Positions 23,201 to 37,764 of a stretch of 64,000 nt of DNA are shown one piece after another (position 1 is the first letter of the stretch; every line of letters begins with the position of its first letter). The notes below the pieces were generated by a model that had not been told where the DNA came from, made no database searches, and worked only from the letters and a program-made list of their open reading frames with translations. The stretch is from Panagrolaimus kolymaensis (lineage: Eukaryota; Nematoda; Chromadorea; Rhabditida; Panagrolaimidae), in contig JAJQJQ010000034.1 of the NCBI GenBank assembly GCA_028622995.1, positions 682,001-746,000 on the forward strand. Reading direction: 5' to 3'. A program made the position numbers and the translations under genes.

Positions 23201-23976
23201 TTTGTATTGGATTTTTATTATTTTCGAAAAAAATAAAAACAAGATAAATTAAAAAGATAAAAGGGCAGTAGAAAAAAAGACAGACACCGACGAACCTGAT
23301 AAGCTCTCATTGCTGCTTGTAATTCATTTAAAACTCGAATAAGTTCACCTTGAGCTTGAATGCCAATTTCTCGACACTAAAATTATTTATTCCAATAAAA
23401 TAAAAAAAGGCACTCAATAAGACGAACCTTTTTAGAAAGTTTTTGCAATAAACCACACCGAGAAGTAATACTTTGGCTAATATTTGTACCATAAATTTGA
23501 GCGGTTATCCCTCTTTGATATGCTTCTATTTTAGTATCATCCACCATTTGTTGCAAAATGGTACATGTAGAAAATTGAGACCAATTTGCTCTCCTGTAAA
23601 TTTCCTTTTCAACTAAAATCTTTAGTTTTTAAAATTTTGTTTCAAACCTGGGTTTTTCATTTTTATGTTTAATCATAAAAGATTTAGTTAATTTTTCAAG
23701 CTGTTTACTATACTCAAGTTCAATTTCTGATCGTTTTTTAACAAAATCATGAATTTCACTTAAAATATTTACTTGAGTATCTGTACGCTGTTCGAGGCAT
23801 TTGATTTGTTCAGTAAGTTGAGATTTGATTTCTAAAAAAAAAATAAAAGAAAAAATAATAAATTTAAAATTCAAAAAGTAAATAATATTTCTCTTTTTTT
23901 GGAGGGTCGTTGAAATTTAAGCCTAACCTTTTGTTTGTTGATGAAGTTCTTGACCGCTTGCTTTAATAAAAGCCAT
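20246..23976 (-). CDS. srgp-1: srGAP: F-BAR plus RhoGAP protein
   Basis: Slit-Robo-type GTPase-activating protein; it bends membranes through its F-BAR domain and inactivates Rho-family GTPases. Exons 23928-23976, 23648-23831, 23428-23593, 23296-23376, 22699-23153, 21744-22641, 20605-21683, 20246-20552 give 1072 aa. The F-BAR domain covers about 20-310 (EIHDFVKKRSEIELEYSKQL, then coiled-coil). A bridging coiled-coil follows (LRQRQRQINKRLDTLKKE). The RhoGAP domain spans about 470-650, with the catalytic Arg in HHQGVFRISGS and LYLRELREPLFP. The C-terminus is long, Ser/Asn-rich and basic, with no SH3, as in the C. elegans protein. A 52-nt intron (20553-20604) joins the last two exons. Divergent to the Sec24 gene. 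Confidence 0.92.
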
Positions 23977-26900
23977 ATTGGCTGTCGTCGTCGTTGTACC
24001 TTTTGTTTTATTAAACAACAAAAGAATATCAAAAAAAATATTATATAACAACTACTTTTTTTTATTAAACAATTATCCTCGGCATCCCGTAGACTCTGAA
24101 AACTAAAATTTAATTAGTTTTTAAAAACATCGATATATAGGAAGCAAAAGAATAAGAAAAAAAATATATAAAAAAACCTCGGAGAAAAAAAGTGGGCAAC
24201 AAAGGCAAAAAGGAAAAAAAGGAAATGAAACAAATGGTCATTTATTCATTTTGTGGCGCGTTCCTTTCCCTCCAAAAAATAAAAAATATGAAGAAGGGCT
24301 AAAAACGACAGCTTTGATTTTTTGGCGGTGGCTGGCAGGCTAAACCTATGACTGTTCTTTCGTTCGTGCCTGACCAATAAAAAACGCTAAGAAATTTTTT
24401 TCCCACCAGTCAGTCAGCCAGAAATTAATGAGAAATGATTAATGCAAAGAAAAAAATGGATGAAAGTTACTTTAAAATAATTAAAACAAAAACAAAAAGA
24501 AAGTCATGATAAAAGGCTGCTGACGACAATTATTTTATTTTCAAAGTAAAAAAACAACTTTTTATTTTTTTTCCAGAGCTCACATTACCGCAAAAAGAGG
24601 GATCACAAAACCTTTCCATCCTCTTTTTTTCTTTTCATTTAATAAATAAAAAAGAGAGGGGGATAAATGAATGAACGAAAGAAAAAAAAGTGAGTAAGGT
24701 TGAGAGATATGGAGACGGACAAACCTCCACCACCGACTACGACAAAGAAGTCACAATATTCTCTATGTCTCCTATTTTTGAAAGGCTTATTCCTTTCATA
24801 TTTTTTCATTTCCTTCACTGTGTTCATTTTGCCCATGGACATAACAAAACAAAACAAAAAAAACGTATATTATTATATTTGAGAGTGGAGAATGCTGCTT
24901 ACAAATACATTCAAGAAAAAAATAAAATAATGTTGCTGAACGAAAATGAGAGGAACGAGTGAGTGGAATGAGTGACTCGTCAAGAGCGTGAAAAGTAAAG
25001 AAAAGAAGAAATATAAAAGCAAGTATGCAAACGTTGTCACAGACAAAAAAAAATACATATGCGCTTTTCATATTTTATTTTTCTTATTTTCCTTTTGGCA
25101 AAAAAAAAAAAAAGAAGAAAGAAAAAAAGAGATATGTTTGCAAACGAAGAAACGTGTTACAAACTAACTAAATGGCAAATAATAAAATAAGAAAAAAGAA
25201 GAAAAGCAAAATGGTAGCTCATGCATTTTTTTTATCGCGACGGAAGAGAAGATATTTCACATTTTTTTTGTTTCATCAAAATAAAAAGAAGAGATAAATA
25301 TTTTTGTTTAAAAAAAATTTAAAATCACACTTTGCTACTTCTGTGGGAAAGTAGCAGCAGCAGCAGCGGATAAATAGACAAAAAAAAATGAAAACAAAAA
25401 AAGGTCAAAAACGGAAGACAATATTTTTTTCGTTTCAATTTTTTTTTTGTAAATAAAAAAAGCGGCGGCGAAGATAAAAAAAAGAAGATGAAACATAAAA
25501 AAAAAGTAACAAAACGAAAAAAAATTTCAATTTTCTTTCTTCCAATTTTTTTTGTTCGAGCTCGAGAAAAAAAATACACAAATCTCTGGTTTTATTAGAC
25601 ACATAAAAAAATACAATGTAAAAAATAAGTGTAAGTATAAACCTTAAAAAAGTATTATAAATATTTTTTTGGTTTTATTCTTTCCTTTTTCGTAAAAAAT
25701 AAAACCCAAGCGTTTTGGTTGTTGTAAACTCTTCGTTTTTTTTTTGCGATTAAATGTCATAAAAGAAGGAACCGCACTTTTTTTTACTTTGTACAAATCC
25801 TCACTCATTCATTCAGTTTGGGTTTGAACAAAACACACAGCAAAAAAAATCGATGCATTAAATAATGGCATCGGTCATCAAAGAAAAAAATATAGGAAAA
25901 AACCCATGGAAAAATGAAGAAGGAAAAGGGATTATTGCTTTACAAATACATACAACAACAACCAACCTAAAGCCTGCTGCTTGCTGCATTCATTTTTTTT
26001 ATAATTTACAAGTGGTAGGAAGAATGAAAAATAAAATAAAAGAAGATGAGACAGTCAATTTATTTTTGTGTATGTTTTAAAAAAATAAAGAAGATGTTTC
26101 CTAGCAAAAAGAAAAAGGTTAAGAATTCAGACATTAAAAATGATTCATGTTTATTAAAGAAAAAAAAGAAGAAGAAAGGCATCATTGTTTCTTCTTCTTC
26201 TTCGTTATAAATTACATAAAAAAAACAACAAAAAGGAAAATAAGCATAAAATTGATTCGTTTTGACAGAAGGAAAAAAAAAGAGAAAAATGTTTATGAAA
26301 TGAAAAGAGAGATCGGGCTTTTTCACAACTCGAGAAGGAGAAGAAAAAAAAGGTGTTAAAAGAAAAACAACATAACATGCACGATTTTTTTTGTTTCTCC
26401 CTTTCACTGTTTTTGCTGACATACAGATGAGAAAAAAAATCGAAGTCCGAAAAAATATATACGCAATATACATACAACAACGTTTGCTCGCTCAACAACT
26501 TATATTCGAGGTCAAAATATTTTTTTTTTCAATTGGTCGTGTGCAAATTGCGAGCGAACCCATCCATCCCATCATCCATTCATTCATTTTGCTATTGCGC
26601 AGCTCCTTTTTTTTTTACTACCAAAGCTATAGCATGCAGGAATAGTAAGTGAGAGAGAGTGCAACCATCTTTTCGCCTCTCTTTTTTTCTCTTCTTTTTT
26701 TGCATCCTTTAAAAACAAATGCCGCCGCGCAAATAAAGATCGCAGATATATTGAATTTTGACAATATTTAATAAAAAAGTAAATGTCTCAAAACGACATA
26801 TTTTTATGATGATGTATGTACACTATCTATGGACAAAAATGAAATAAGCAAAGTAAACGTGTTATTAAAAAAATAGAAGAATAAAAAAAGAAAACCAAAA

Positions 26901-27140
26901 TCAACCAAATATCTATCTAGCATTTGCCATTAATTTAAATTATTTGTCTCTACCATCTTGATTCATTTTCCCTTTTTCTTATTTGCGCATTTCTGTTATT
27001 TTATGTTTGAACGCCAGTGAACGAACCAGTTGTCATCTGTCGTGTTGGAATAAGACAAGTTTATTCCTTTTTCTAATAAACTAAACCGTGTTTTTATGCT
27101 ATTTTTTTTTTTAATAATTCTTACATATTATTTAAATTAA
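23977..27140. other. Shared upstream region of srgp-1 and the Sec24 gene
   Basis: About 3.2 kb of A/T- and purine-rich DNA with many homopolymers and no supported gene. Frames on both strands (for example 24796-25071 and 26060-26473) are Phe- or Lys-rich chance frames. It probably holds regulatory DNA and 5' UTRs for the divergent pair. Confidence 0.5.
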
Positions 27141-27143
27141 TTT

Positions 27144-27151
27144 AATTTTAG
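27144..27151 (+). promoter_or_regulatory. Probable trans-splice acceptor of the Sec24 gene
   Basis: AATTTTAG ends one base before the ATG at 27153. A 5'-UTR exon in the 3-kb upstream region is the alternative. Confidence 0.45.
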
Positions 27152-27152
27152 T

Positions 27153-30100
27153 ATGCAAGGACCAGGTTACCAACATGTTCAACAACCTGGCATGCCGCCA
27201 CAACCTCCATTTCCCCAGCAATTTCCATCATCTCAAGCTGGTGCTCTTCCTCCACAATATTCGCAACCTGGAAATCCATTAGGTGCTTCTCCTCAACCAT
27301 TTAATCCTCAAGCAGCACAACAAGGAAATATGCCACATCAACTTTTTAATTCAGCTAATAATCTTCCCCAGCAACAACAACCTCCAGTATCACAATATCA
27401 GCAACAACCTTTAGGGCCACCTCAACATCATAACTCGCAACAGCAACCATCCAATCAACAGCCACAAGGTTTTCAACCTATTCAAAATGGACAATTTTCT
27501 CCACCAAATAAAAATCGTTAGTTTTTATTTATTCATTGTTCATCTTTCAAATAAAAAAACAACATATTTTTAGCGATGACTAATGGTGGTATTCCAAGTG
27601 CAGGTTTATATGGAGCTCCTCAACCACCAGTGGCAACTCAACCGCAAGTATCTTCGCATTCACAACCACAGCCCCAACCACCAGGAATGCCTCCTCAACC
27701 TCCACAATCTACTGCATCATCACAACCACAATTTCCTTTAATGGCGCCTCAAAAAGCAGCTTCTCCATCTCATCAACAGCCTCAACCCAATAATTTATCT
27801 TCCCAAAATGGTTTGTTTCTTTGCTTTTCCCCTTTTTAAACCATATTTTTTCTTTTTAAACTTTATATCATCATGTTTCTTGCATATGAAATAGTTACAC
27901 GTCAGCTTATATATTAGCTGTTTATAACTATTTGTCATAACCCCAGATTTTTTCTTGAATCAGATGCATTTATCTATTCATTAATATCGATCATACACTT
28001 CTATTTTTATTTTCTTTCAGATATGTATCAGTATCAATCACCATCGATGCCACAAAATTCGGTCGCACCAAGTTTCGCTCCATCTGGCATGCCTAATGCT
28101 TTTCCTCCGCCATCCATGCAACAAGGATATTCTCCTCAATCATATGGACAACAACAACAACCTGGTCAAAATCATCAACAATTACCAGGCCAACCTCCAC
28201 AATTACCAGGCCAGCCTTCACAGTTACCAGGCCAACCTCCACAAATGCCTGGCCAATATCCTCAGCAACAACTTGGGCAACCGCCACAACAGCCTGATCA
28301 ATATTCCCAGCAACTTGGCCAACAACAGCCTCAATTTCCCGGCCAATATGCTCAACAACCTGGCCAATATCCACCACAGATGGGTCAAAATCCACAATAT
28401 CAAGGTGGTGCACCTGGTGGTTATCCACCTGCAGGTAGTCCTCCTGGAATGCCTGGCGCTTATCCAGGAGGATATGCTCCACAACCTGGCATGCCTGGTG
28501 CTGCTCCACCTTGGGATGCTCCACGTCAACAACGCCTTGATCCAAATTCTTTACCAAGCGCGGTTCAAGTGATTGAAGATGATCGTCAAACAAGATCAGG
28601 AGCATTTCCAACTGGTTATCCCACAGCTGAATATCCTCCACTTGTAACAACTGAATTCTATGCAAATGATCATGGCAATAGTAATCCCACGTTTATGCGT
28701 TCTTCATTTTATTCTGTTCCTGCAACCCAAGATTTTATCAAACAATCGCAAATACCTTTTGCTCTTTCGATTACACCTTTTGCAAAACTTTCATCAAGCG
28801 AATATAATCCACCTGTGATTGATTTAGGTGAACTTGGTCCTGTTAGATGTCATCGATGCAAAGCTTATATTTCTCCATTTATGGAATTTATTGATGGTGG
28901 AAGAAAATTTAAATGTCCTTTCTGCCATACTGCCACTCAAGGTAAGTATTATCATATTACAGATATAAAATTTGCATAATTTACAAAATGTGTTATTTTC
29001 ATTTTAGTCGAAGAAACGTATTTTGCTCATTTGGATCATACTGGTCGTCGAACAGATATTCAACATCGACAAGAACTTTATTTAGGTTCATATGAATTTG
29101 TTGCAACTAAATTTTATTGTAAAAATAGCATTCCTCCTAAACAACCTGCGTTTATTTTCTTCCTCGATGTATCATACAATGCCATGCGAAGTGGTTTAAT
29201 TGATTTATTCTGTCAACAACTTCCCACTCTTTTGAAAAAGCTTCCAAGGTTAGTTAAAAGTCAACCGTATCTATCTGCTTATGCATGTTATATTTTTTAG
29301 GGATTACAATCAGGATAAATCTTCAATGCGTATTGGATTTGCAACATATGATCAAACCCTTCACTTTTATAACTTGAGTAATTCACAATGTCCAGAAATG
29401 TTGATTGCAAATGATGTTTCTGATGTGTTTGTTCCATTTGTTGAAGGGTTTCTTGTTGACTTTAATCAAGCAGAAGAAGCACTCAAATGTTGTCTTGAAC
29501 AAGTTCGAACCTGCTTCGCTGATACTAGAATCACCGAAACCATGCTTGGCCCTGTTATTCAAGCTGGGATGGATGCACTTCGAGGTGCTGATTGCTCTGG
29601 CAAGATTTTTGTCTTCCATACTTCTATTCCAACTTTTGAAGCTCCTGGCAGATTAAAGAACCGTGAAGATCGTAAAATTCTTGGAACCGATAAAGAAAAA
29701 ACTCAATTATTACCCGCTACAGAATTTTATACCAAACTTGGAGAAGAATGCATTAAAATTGGTTGTGCAGTTGATATTTTCTTATTTCCAAATTCGTATT
29801 TGGATGTTGCTTCATTTGCTCCTGTTTGCAACATATCTGGTGGTTCCATTTACAAATATCAATATTTTGATGGTGAACGAGATGGACCAAGATTTTTAGC
29901 TGATTTACAACATGATATCAGTCGAGAAGTTGCATTTGATGTTATGATGCGTGTACGAACTTCCACTGGTCTTCGCCCTACTGGATTCTTTGGTGATTTC
30001 TTTATGCAAAACACAACAGATATTGAAATTGGTGCTCTTGATGCTGATAAAGGAATGATAGTTGAATGCAAATATGATGGTAAGCTTGATGAAAAAGTTC

Positions 30101-31092
30101 CTGCTGTCTTTCAAGCAGCTATACTTTTCACAAGTTGTGGAGGACAACGACGTTTACGAATTCATAATATTTCTCTTCTCGTCACCACTGATTACAATGC
30201 TATTTATCGTTTTGCTGATCAAGATACGATTGTCACATATTTATTCAAAAATGCAGCTAAACTTATTCGGGATAAAAGTCCCAAAGAAATGCGGGATGAA
30301 TTATTTCATCGTTGTGCACAAATTCTTGCAACTTATCGTGAAAAATGTAGTCAACAATCTCCAAATACCCAATTGGTTTTACCTGAATGCCTTAAATTGC
30401 TTCCATTGTATTTAGGTTGCATCCTTCGAACTGATGCTTTAAGTGGAGGTTCGTTTACTTCATTTTTTATTAATTTTATTATTAACAGAAATTTTTTTAA
30501 GGTAGTGAACTTACGGTTGATGACCGAGTATGGCTCCTTCAACTTGTCTCATCCCTACGAATTGATATAAGCATGCGATTACTTTATCCTCAAGTTTTAC
30601 CAATTACTCACTTGGAAATGTCTGAAAATAGTTCCCAATTGGCTATGCCTACTCCCATTCGGGCTTCATATGAATATATGGATTCCAATGAAGTTTATCT
30701 TATTGAAAATGGTATTATTGGTTTTATTTGGGTTGGATTGGGTGCTCCAGTTGATTTTATTAATGACGTTTTTAATGCTCAAAGTTTACAACATTTGGAT
30801 ACTGAATCTGTTAGTTTAATTCTTAAATTGCATTTTGCATCGTTTAATTTACTTGTTTTAGCACATTCTTCCCGAACGTGATAATGCTCGGTCTCGTGCA
30901 GTTCGAAAACTTTTAGCTGATATTAATACTGATCGTCCAATGAATCTTAAACTTTTTATCATCAAACAAAATGATAGTTTAGAATCATGGATGAAGAAAT
31001 TCCTTGTTGAAGATAAATATGCAGCTAGTTCCGTATCATATGTTGATTTTCTTTGTCAACTTCATCGCGAAATAAGAACCCTTCTTTCTTAG
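27153..31092 (+). CDS. sec-24.1: SEC24C/D-type COPII cargo adaptor
   Basis: Inner-coat COPII subunit that picks ER cargo together with SEC23. Exons 27153-27516, 27574-27810, 28021-28941, 29008-29248, 29301-30448, 30502-30809, 30862-31092 give 1149 aa. A Pro/Gln-rich N-terminus (about 1-380) holds tandem QLPGQPP heptads. Then come RLDPNSLPSAVQVIEDD and PPLVTTEF, typical of the C/D subgroup. The zinc ribbon is CHRCKAY...CPFC. The trunk follows (FLDVSYNAMRSGL), then the beta-sandwich (FDVMMRVRTSTGLRP), the helical domain (RLRIHNISL) and a gelsolin fold ending SYVDFLCQLHREIRTLLS. Exon 6 uses an AAG acceptor. In C. elegans sec-24.1 and srgp-1 are, as I recall, neighbours on one cosmid; the symbol rests on that and on subgroup. 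Confidence 0.92.
28179..28262 (+). repeat. 21-bp coding tandem repeat in the Sec24 gene
   Basis: Four imperfect units encode QLPGQPP, QLPGQPS, QLPGQPP, QMPGQYP in the disordered N-terminal region; related Gln/Pro units continue to about 28390. Confidence 0.8.
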
Positions 31093-31564
31093 ATTTTTTA
31101 ATAACCAAAATTTTATGGAACTAATTTTTTCGTTTTATTTTACATATTTTAACATTATAATTATTGGGCTTTTTCTTTACTGTGTTTTTATTTTATTTAT
31201 TATAAATTTTTGGTATAAAATGAAAATAAATTATTGATTTTTGTAATTTCTTTTGTGTATGTAGTTCTGAAAAAAAAACTTGCGAAAAAATATGTATTCA
31301 TTCTACAGTCAAACGAATTGTTTAAAAAAGTTAAAATTTAAATTATTTATTATCATGGCAATTGTTATAATATTAAATATGCCTCAATTTTTAATACAAA
31401 CAACAAAAATAAAAAGAAGAAGAAAAAAACAAGAAAGACACGCTTGTTTACACTTTTACAACAACAAAAAAACAATAATTATTACTTTTACAAAACATAT
31501 ATTTTTTATTTATTTCAATAATAAAAAAATTTAAATTTTTACTTAATCATAAAAAATCAATTAT
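31093..31564. other. Convergent spacer sec-24/MAPKAPK
   Basis: AT-rich 3'-flanking DNA between two convergent stop codons; an AATAAA lies near 31227. No gene seen; the frame at 31280-31534 is Lys/Ile-rich and not credible. Confidence 0.5.
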
Positions 31565-33015
<1,451 letters not shown>

Positions 33016-34058
33016 ATTGATTCTTTTTTTTTGTTAATCTAAAAAACTCAAAAATAGGTTAGCTTAAATTTAAGATATCAAAAGTTACACAACAATGACG
33101 CGTTGTTGGTTGGCTTGACAAGTTTTATTGAGAGAAAAAAAATATAAAAGAAACTCAAAAACATAAACAAAAAGGAAGGTTGTGTCCTTTGATCAAAAAA
33201 ATAACAACAGCTTTTATAAAAATAAAAATAAAAGAATTATACGAAAAAAATAAGGGTTATGAAGAAACATTATTTTTTTTAAGCTTAAATAAATCAACTA
33301 TTCGAAATTTGAAGGTAAAACATGGGAGGAAAAGTTTTTGAAATGTTTCTTTCCTTTTTTTTTTCTTTGTGGTTTTTGTACAAAATAAAGGAAAGCAACA
33401 ACAACGACGACGACGACAAGTCTTGGCAGGACGATGATGACCTTTTTAAGGTTTATCAATCAAATTAAGGGAAGAAAAAAAGGCAAAGCAAATAAAAATA
33501 TGCGAGGAAAAAATCAATGGAAAAATAAATAATAAAAACAATAACATGCGGTAGCAAAATATTTTAAAATATATTATGATTTTTTTTAAACTGTAAAGGA
33601 AAAAAACATAAAGGAAAAAAATTGTGATGAAATATTCTTTTTTTTCTCCTCAAAACAAAAAAATAAAAAAAGCACAGCCGCAGTGGAAAAAAAATCATGC
33701 ATTGTTCTTGTTGTTATCTCGAGACGAAAATTGATGGAATAAATGAATTCTGGATGTGTAGTACGTGCACATGCATCGTCGTTGACATCGTCGTCATTTT
33801 CTCCACCACCGGGCGGCTTTTGAATTAATTGCATTATATTATTTTTTATTATTATCTTCATAAATAAATTTTGATAAATTTTAAATCGTTTTCTTATTGT
33901 TATTTTGTTCTTAATTAAACTTTGGCGGATTTCATTATAAAATTGTAATGTAAAAAATTATTTTATTTCAGCATCCATCTTCAGCCTTTGATCTTTTTCT
34001 TTACATATTACTTTTATTTTTTGCCGGTATTTATATGATTTTTCCTTAATCTTTTTAT
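33016..34058. other. Divergent spacer MAPKAPK/lin-45
   Basis: About 1 kb of AT-rich DNA with a short CGA run near 33402-33417. An acceptor-like TTTATTTCAG ends at 33970, 88 bp before the lin-45 ATG, and could be its trans-splice site. No gene is supported. Confidence 0.45.
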
Positions 34059-36574
34059 ATGTTTCAAAAAATGGGCAGCAAAGATTTTTTAATTGAAATT
34101 CATCTTCCATTTAATCAACATTCAAAATTACCTGTTCGCAAGGGTGTAACAGCGAGAGATGCAATTGGTAAAATTTTGGAGAAGCGTAACATCGATCCAA
34201 AAATGTGTCGAGTTTGTTTATCAGCAGATCCAAAAAGTCCTAGTATTAGTTTAAAAACGGATTTGGAAACTTTGGCTTCAACTTTGGAGAAAAAAGAATT
34301 ATGGGTTCATAGCGAAGGCTTGCAACTTATGTCATCAATCACTCATATTTTTAAGAAAACTAATTTTAATAAGTGTAATGTTTGCCATGGAATGATTATA
34401 ATGGGTGGTTATCGATGCGAAAGATGTTTTTTTCATTTCCATTCAAAATGTTGGTCTAAAATACCTCCGTATTGCGATTTAACCGAACAAATTCCGCATA
34501 ATCCATTAATGGCGGAACAAGTTAGACAAATGTGTGAAAATTATGGTGAAAAAAGTGCAGCTTTTGCTAATATGGCTACAGAAATATTGGATAGTTTACG
34601 AACAGGACCAGAAAAATCTCCTGATGAACGTACGTATATATTTATTTTAAATATCGATGAAAATTTTGTATTTTTTAGCGCCAACTGGAGGTGAAATAAC
34701 TCGGCAATCTGCTCTTCGAAGACATGATAGTCAAACCCCATATTCCAGAGATAGAGCTTCATCCGCTCCAAATATAAATGTAATTAAAGATGAATTTGCA
34801 TTAGTAAGTTAAAAAAATAAATAAAACATAAAAATTTATATATATTTAATTTTTTTTAGGCTGGCAATTTACAAACCACGTCGATGCATTCTGGTTTTCA
34901 ACCTTATTTAAGTATGTTTTTGCTTTATATTATTTTCAAAACATTAAAATTTTTTATAATTTTAGCTACGATAAATAATATTTCAACGATAACAAATAAT
35001 GACGGGTCTTCTTCATCTTCAACAAGTCGTCCAGAAAAACCTTCATTATCATCATCATCTCTTTATCCCCCATCAACGAATCGCCTTATTCCATCTAAAA
35101 TAATTTTAAATGGTTCAACTTCAACTAGTCCTACATCGACATGCTCTAGTCCATCGCCATATTTAGTCACCGATATTATGCCAGGCCCATCATCGACAAA
35201 TTTAACTCCTCCACAATCAGCTCCACCACAAAAAATTCCTGATGAATTTTTCCCTCGAAATCGAAGTCGAAGCCCAGGCGAAATGTCTGGATTCCATTCA
35301 CCTGGAGGCTTTAATTCCAAAGCATATAAACGTCAAAGTGTTGGAGATTGGGAAATAGCTTCAAAAGAAATTCAATTTGGTCCTAAAATAGGTTCAGGCT
35401 CATTTGGAACTGTATTCAAAGGAATTTATTTTGGTAAACTATATCTTTCTTTTTTTTTTTTGACAAGTTCAAACAAATTAAAAGTATATTTAAATTTTTA
35501 GGCGATGTGGCAATCAAAGTTTTAAATGTTGGAAATCCAAGTCCAACATTATTGAAAGCATTTAAGAATGAAATGGCACTTTTAAGAAGTACAAGACATG
35601 CAAATATTTTAAATTTCATGGGTTGGGTTCGTGATCCCCAACTTGCTATTGTTACTCAATGGTGTCAAGGATCATCATTGTATCATCATATTCATGTTGT
35701 TGAGCCACGGGTTGAATTTTCTTTAGCTAAAATTATTAAAATTTGTCGACAAATTGTTCATGGTATGAGTTATCTTCATGCTAAACACATAATTCACAGG
35801 TATGTTTTTATACTAAAAAACAAATTTTAATCTTTAAAAATTTTCAGAGATTTAAAAACAAATAATATATTTTTGACGGAAGACAATACAGTAAAAATTG
35901 GTGATTTCGGCCTTGCAACAGTTAAAACTCGATGGAGTTCCACAACTCCTGGTCAACAAGCTCAACAACCCACGGGATCAATACTTTGGATGGTAATAAA
36001 TTAATTTATTTTTTTCATTTTTAAAGCTAAAAATGTTAATTTTTAAGGCTCCCGAAGTTATTCGCATGCATGAACACACAAATCGCTCGGATGTTTATTC
36101 ATTTGGAATTTGTTTATATGAGTTATTGACAGCTCGACTTCCATATGATCACATCAACAATCGAGATCAAATTATTTTTATGGTTGGTATGGGTTTAATC
36201 CGACCTGATGTCTCTCACTTAAGACATGATTGTCCTACAAAATTACGAAGCCTTTTCACTACATGCATCGATTATAATCCTGATAATAGACCAGAATTTG
36301 ATGAGGTAGATTTAATTATTTTTCTTTGGGTGTCATTAAATTCCTAATTTTGTAGGTTAAACAAAGTTTAAGCAGAGTGGCTTTGAATCTTCCAAAATTA
36401 ACAAAAACTCAAAGTGATCCATATATTTATAAAGCTGCTGGTAGAAGACATGATCACCATCCTACTTCTCATACAGTTGACGAGTTGGATTCGTCGCTAC
36501 ATACATCGGTGACACCAAAAACTCCAAAGTATATGTCACCTGGTCCCTTTTCTGGCTACAATGCTGAAGATTAA
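34059..36574 (+). CDS. lin-45: RAF Ser/Thr kinase (LIN-45)
   Basis: RAF links Ras to MEK in the ERK cascade. Exons 34059-34629, 34679-34803, 34860-34911, 34966-35433, 35502-35799, 35848-35992, 36048-36305, 36356-36574 give 711 aa. A Ras-binding domain starts right at the N-terminus ([20 protein letters not shown]), then the C1 zinc finger ([21 protein letters not shown], about 93-138). Next are a RASSAP 14-3-3-type site and a Ser-rich linker. The kinase domain (about 385-640) has [41 protein letters not shown]. The C-terminal 14-3-3 site reads KTQSDP, with Lys where RSASEP has Arg. A second ATG 12 nt downstream (MGSKDF) is equally possible as start. Exon 7 has an AAG acceptor. Confidence 0.93.
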
Positions 36575-37764
36575 AATTAAAATCAGCTCTGTTATCAATT
36601 TTACTCTTTTCAAATGTTTAATTTTTTTTAACAACCCTTGAATCTTAACTATAATTACTTTTTATAAATAATAAAAAAATTAAATGGTATTTAAATTTTT
36701 TCGAACTTTAAAAACAAGAAAATTAGTTGATTATTTAATTCTCAAATTACAAAAAAAGGCAAAATAACAGTGATTTATAATTTTCTTTCTTTCGATAGTT
36801 TTCTTTTTTTTCTTTTATTGCTGCGGCTTTTTTAGTCAAGGCTAATGTCATAATATTTTGCTTGAAAGTTTCATTATGGCCTTGAGTTTAAAAATAACAC
36901 TAATTTCATACTTTAAATAATATTTTTATTCTTTATTAATGAAATTATTATTATAAATAAAAACATATTTGGGTTTTCTGCTTTGATTTCTTCATTTTTC
37001 CCGAAAACCTGAAAAGTTTGAATTTTTAACGGTTTTATTACACAGCCAGCAAAGTTGTTGCGTGATTTTCATAATTAAAGAAATTGAAAGTTGTTAGTTT
37101 AACAATTAATGGTTTTCTCTCTCTCCATTTTTTTTATCATTAAAAAAGTGTAATCCAATCAATTTGATATTTTAGCTTTTTAAAATAAATCTATTAAAAG
37201 TGATGCAAGGTTTAACAAACCCCTCAGGCGCGGGTTAAAAGGATAAATTTAAAAATGATAAAAACAAATGAATCAATGAAAATAGCAAAAATAAAATATA
37301 ATTGATCTTTGCTTGAAGAAGAAGAGAAAAAAAATTTTGGTCAAGTTTTTTAAAAACCGCTGTCGTAAAATTTATTTTTTTGACGTTGAAATAAAGTGAC
37401 GTTAGAAGGTTGATACTGCTGCGCATTACAGAAGAAAACGAAGCAAAGAAGTGATGATAAATTGATACCGGAAAATTATTGGCAAAGAACGGTCAGAGAA
37501 TAGAGAATAATATAAAAAAAGGAAAGAAAGAAGTGTCTTCCCTTCTTTTTTTTTCTTTCGTTTCTTACGTTTCTTCTTTCCTTCCGTCTGGCGCCAATCA
37601 GTTAGTTCTTTCAACTGCGACGGAAATCAGAAGAAAAAAAAAGCTTTTGAAAGGAAAAAAAACCGACCCTAGAGGTAAAAGGTTTAAATCATTTATTAAC
37701 GCCGCAAGTTATCTTTCTTTATTGCTGCTGCTTTTTATTTTTATCTTTAAAGGAAAAAATAAAT
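36575..37764. other. Intergenic lin-45/SLC17
   Basis: AT-rich DNA without a supported gene; short frames near 37235-37778 on both strands overlap one another and lack coding character. Confidence 0.5.

Noticed and set aside
24639..26645. Many frames in the srgp-1/Sec24 spacer
   Set aside because: Low-complexity poly-Phe/Lys translations; antisense pairs of one another; no splice partners.
28093..28665. 190-codon minus-strand frame opposite the Sec24 gene
   Set aside because: Antisense of the Pro/Gln-rich coding repeat; composition explains its length.
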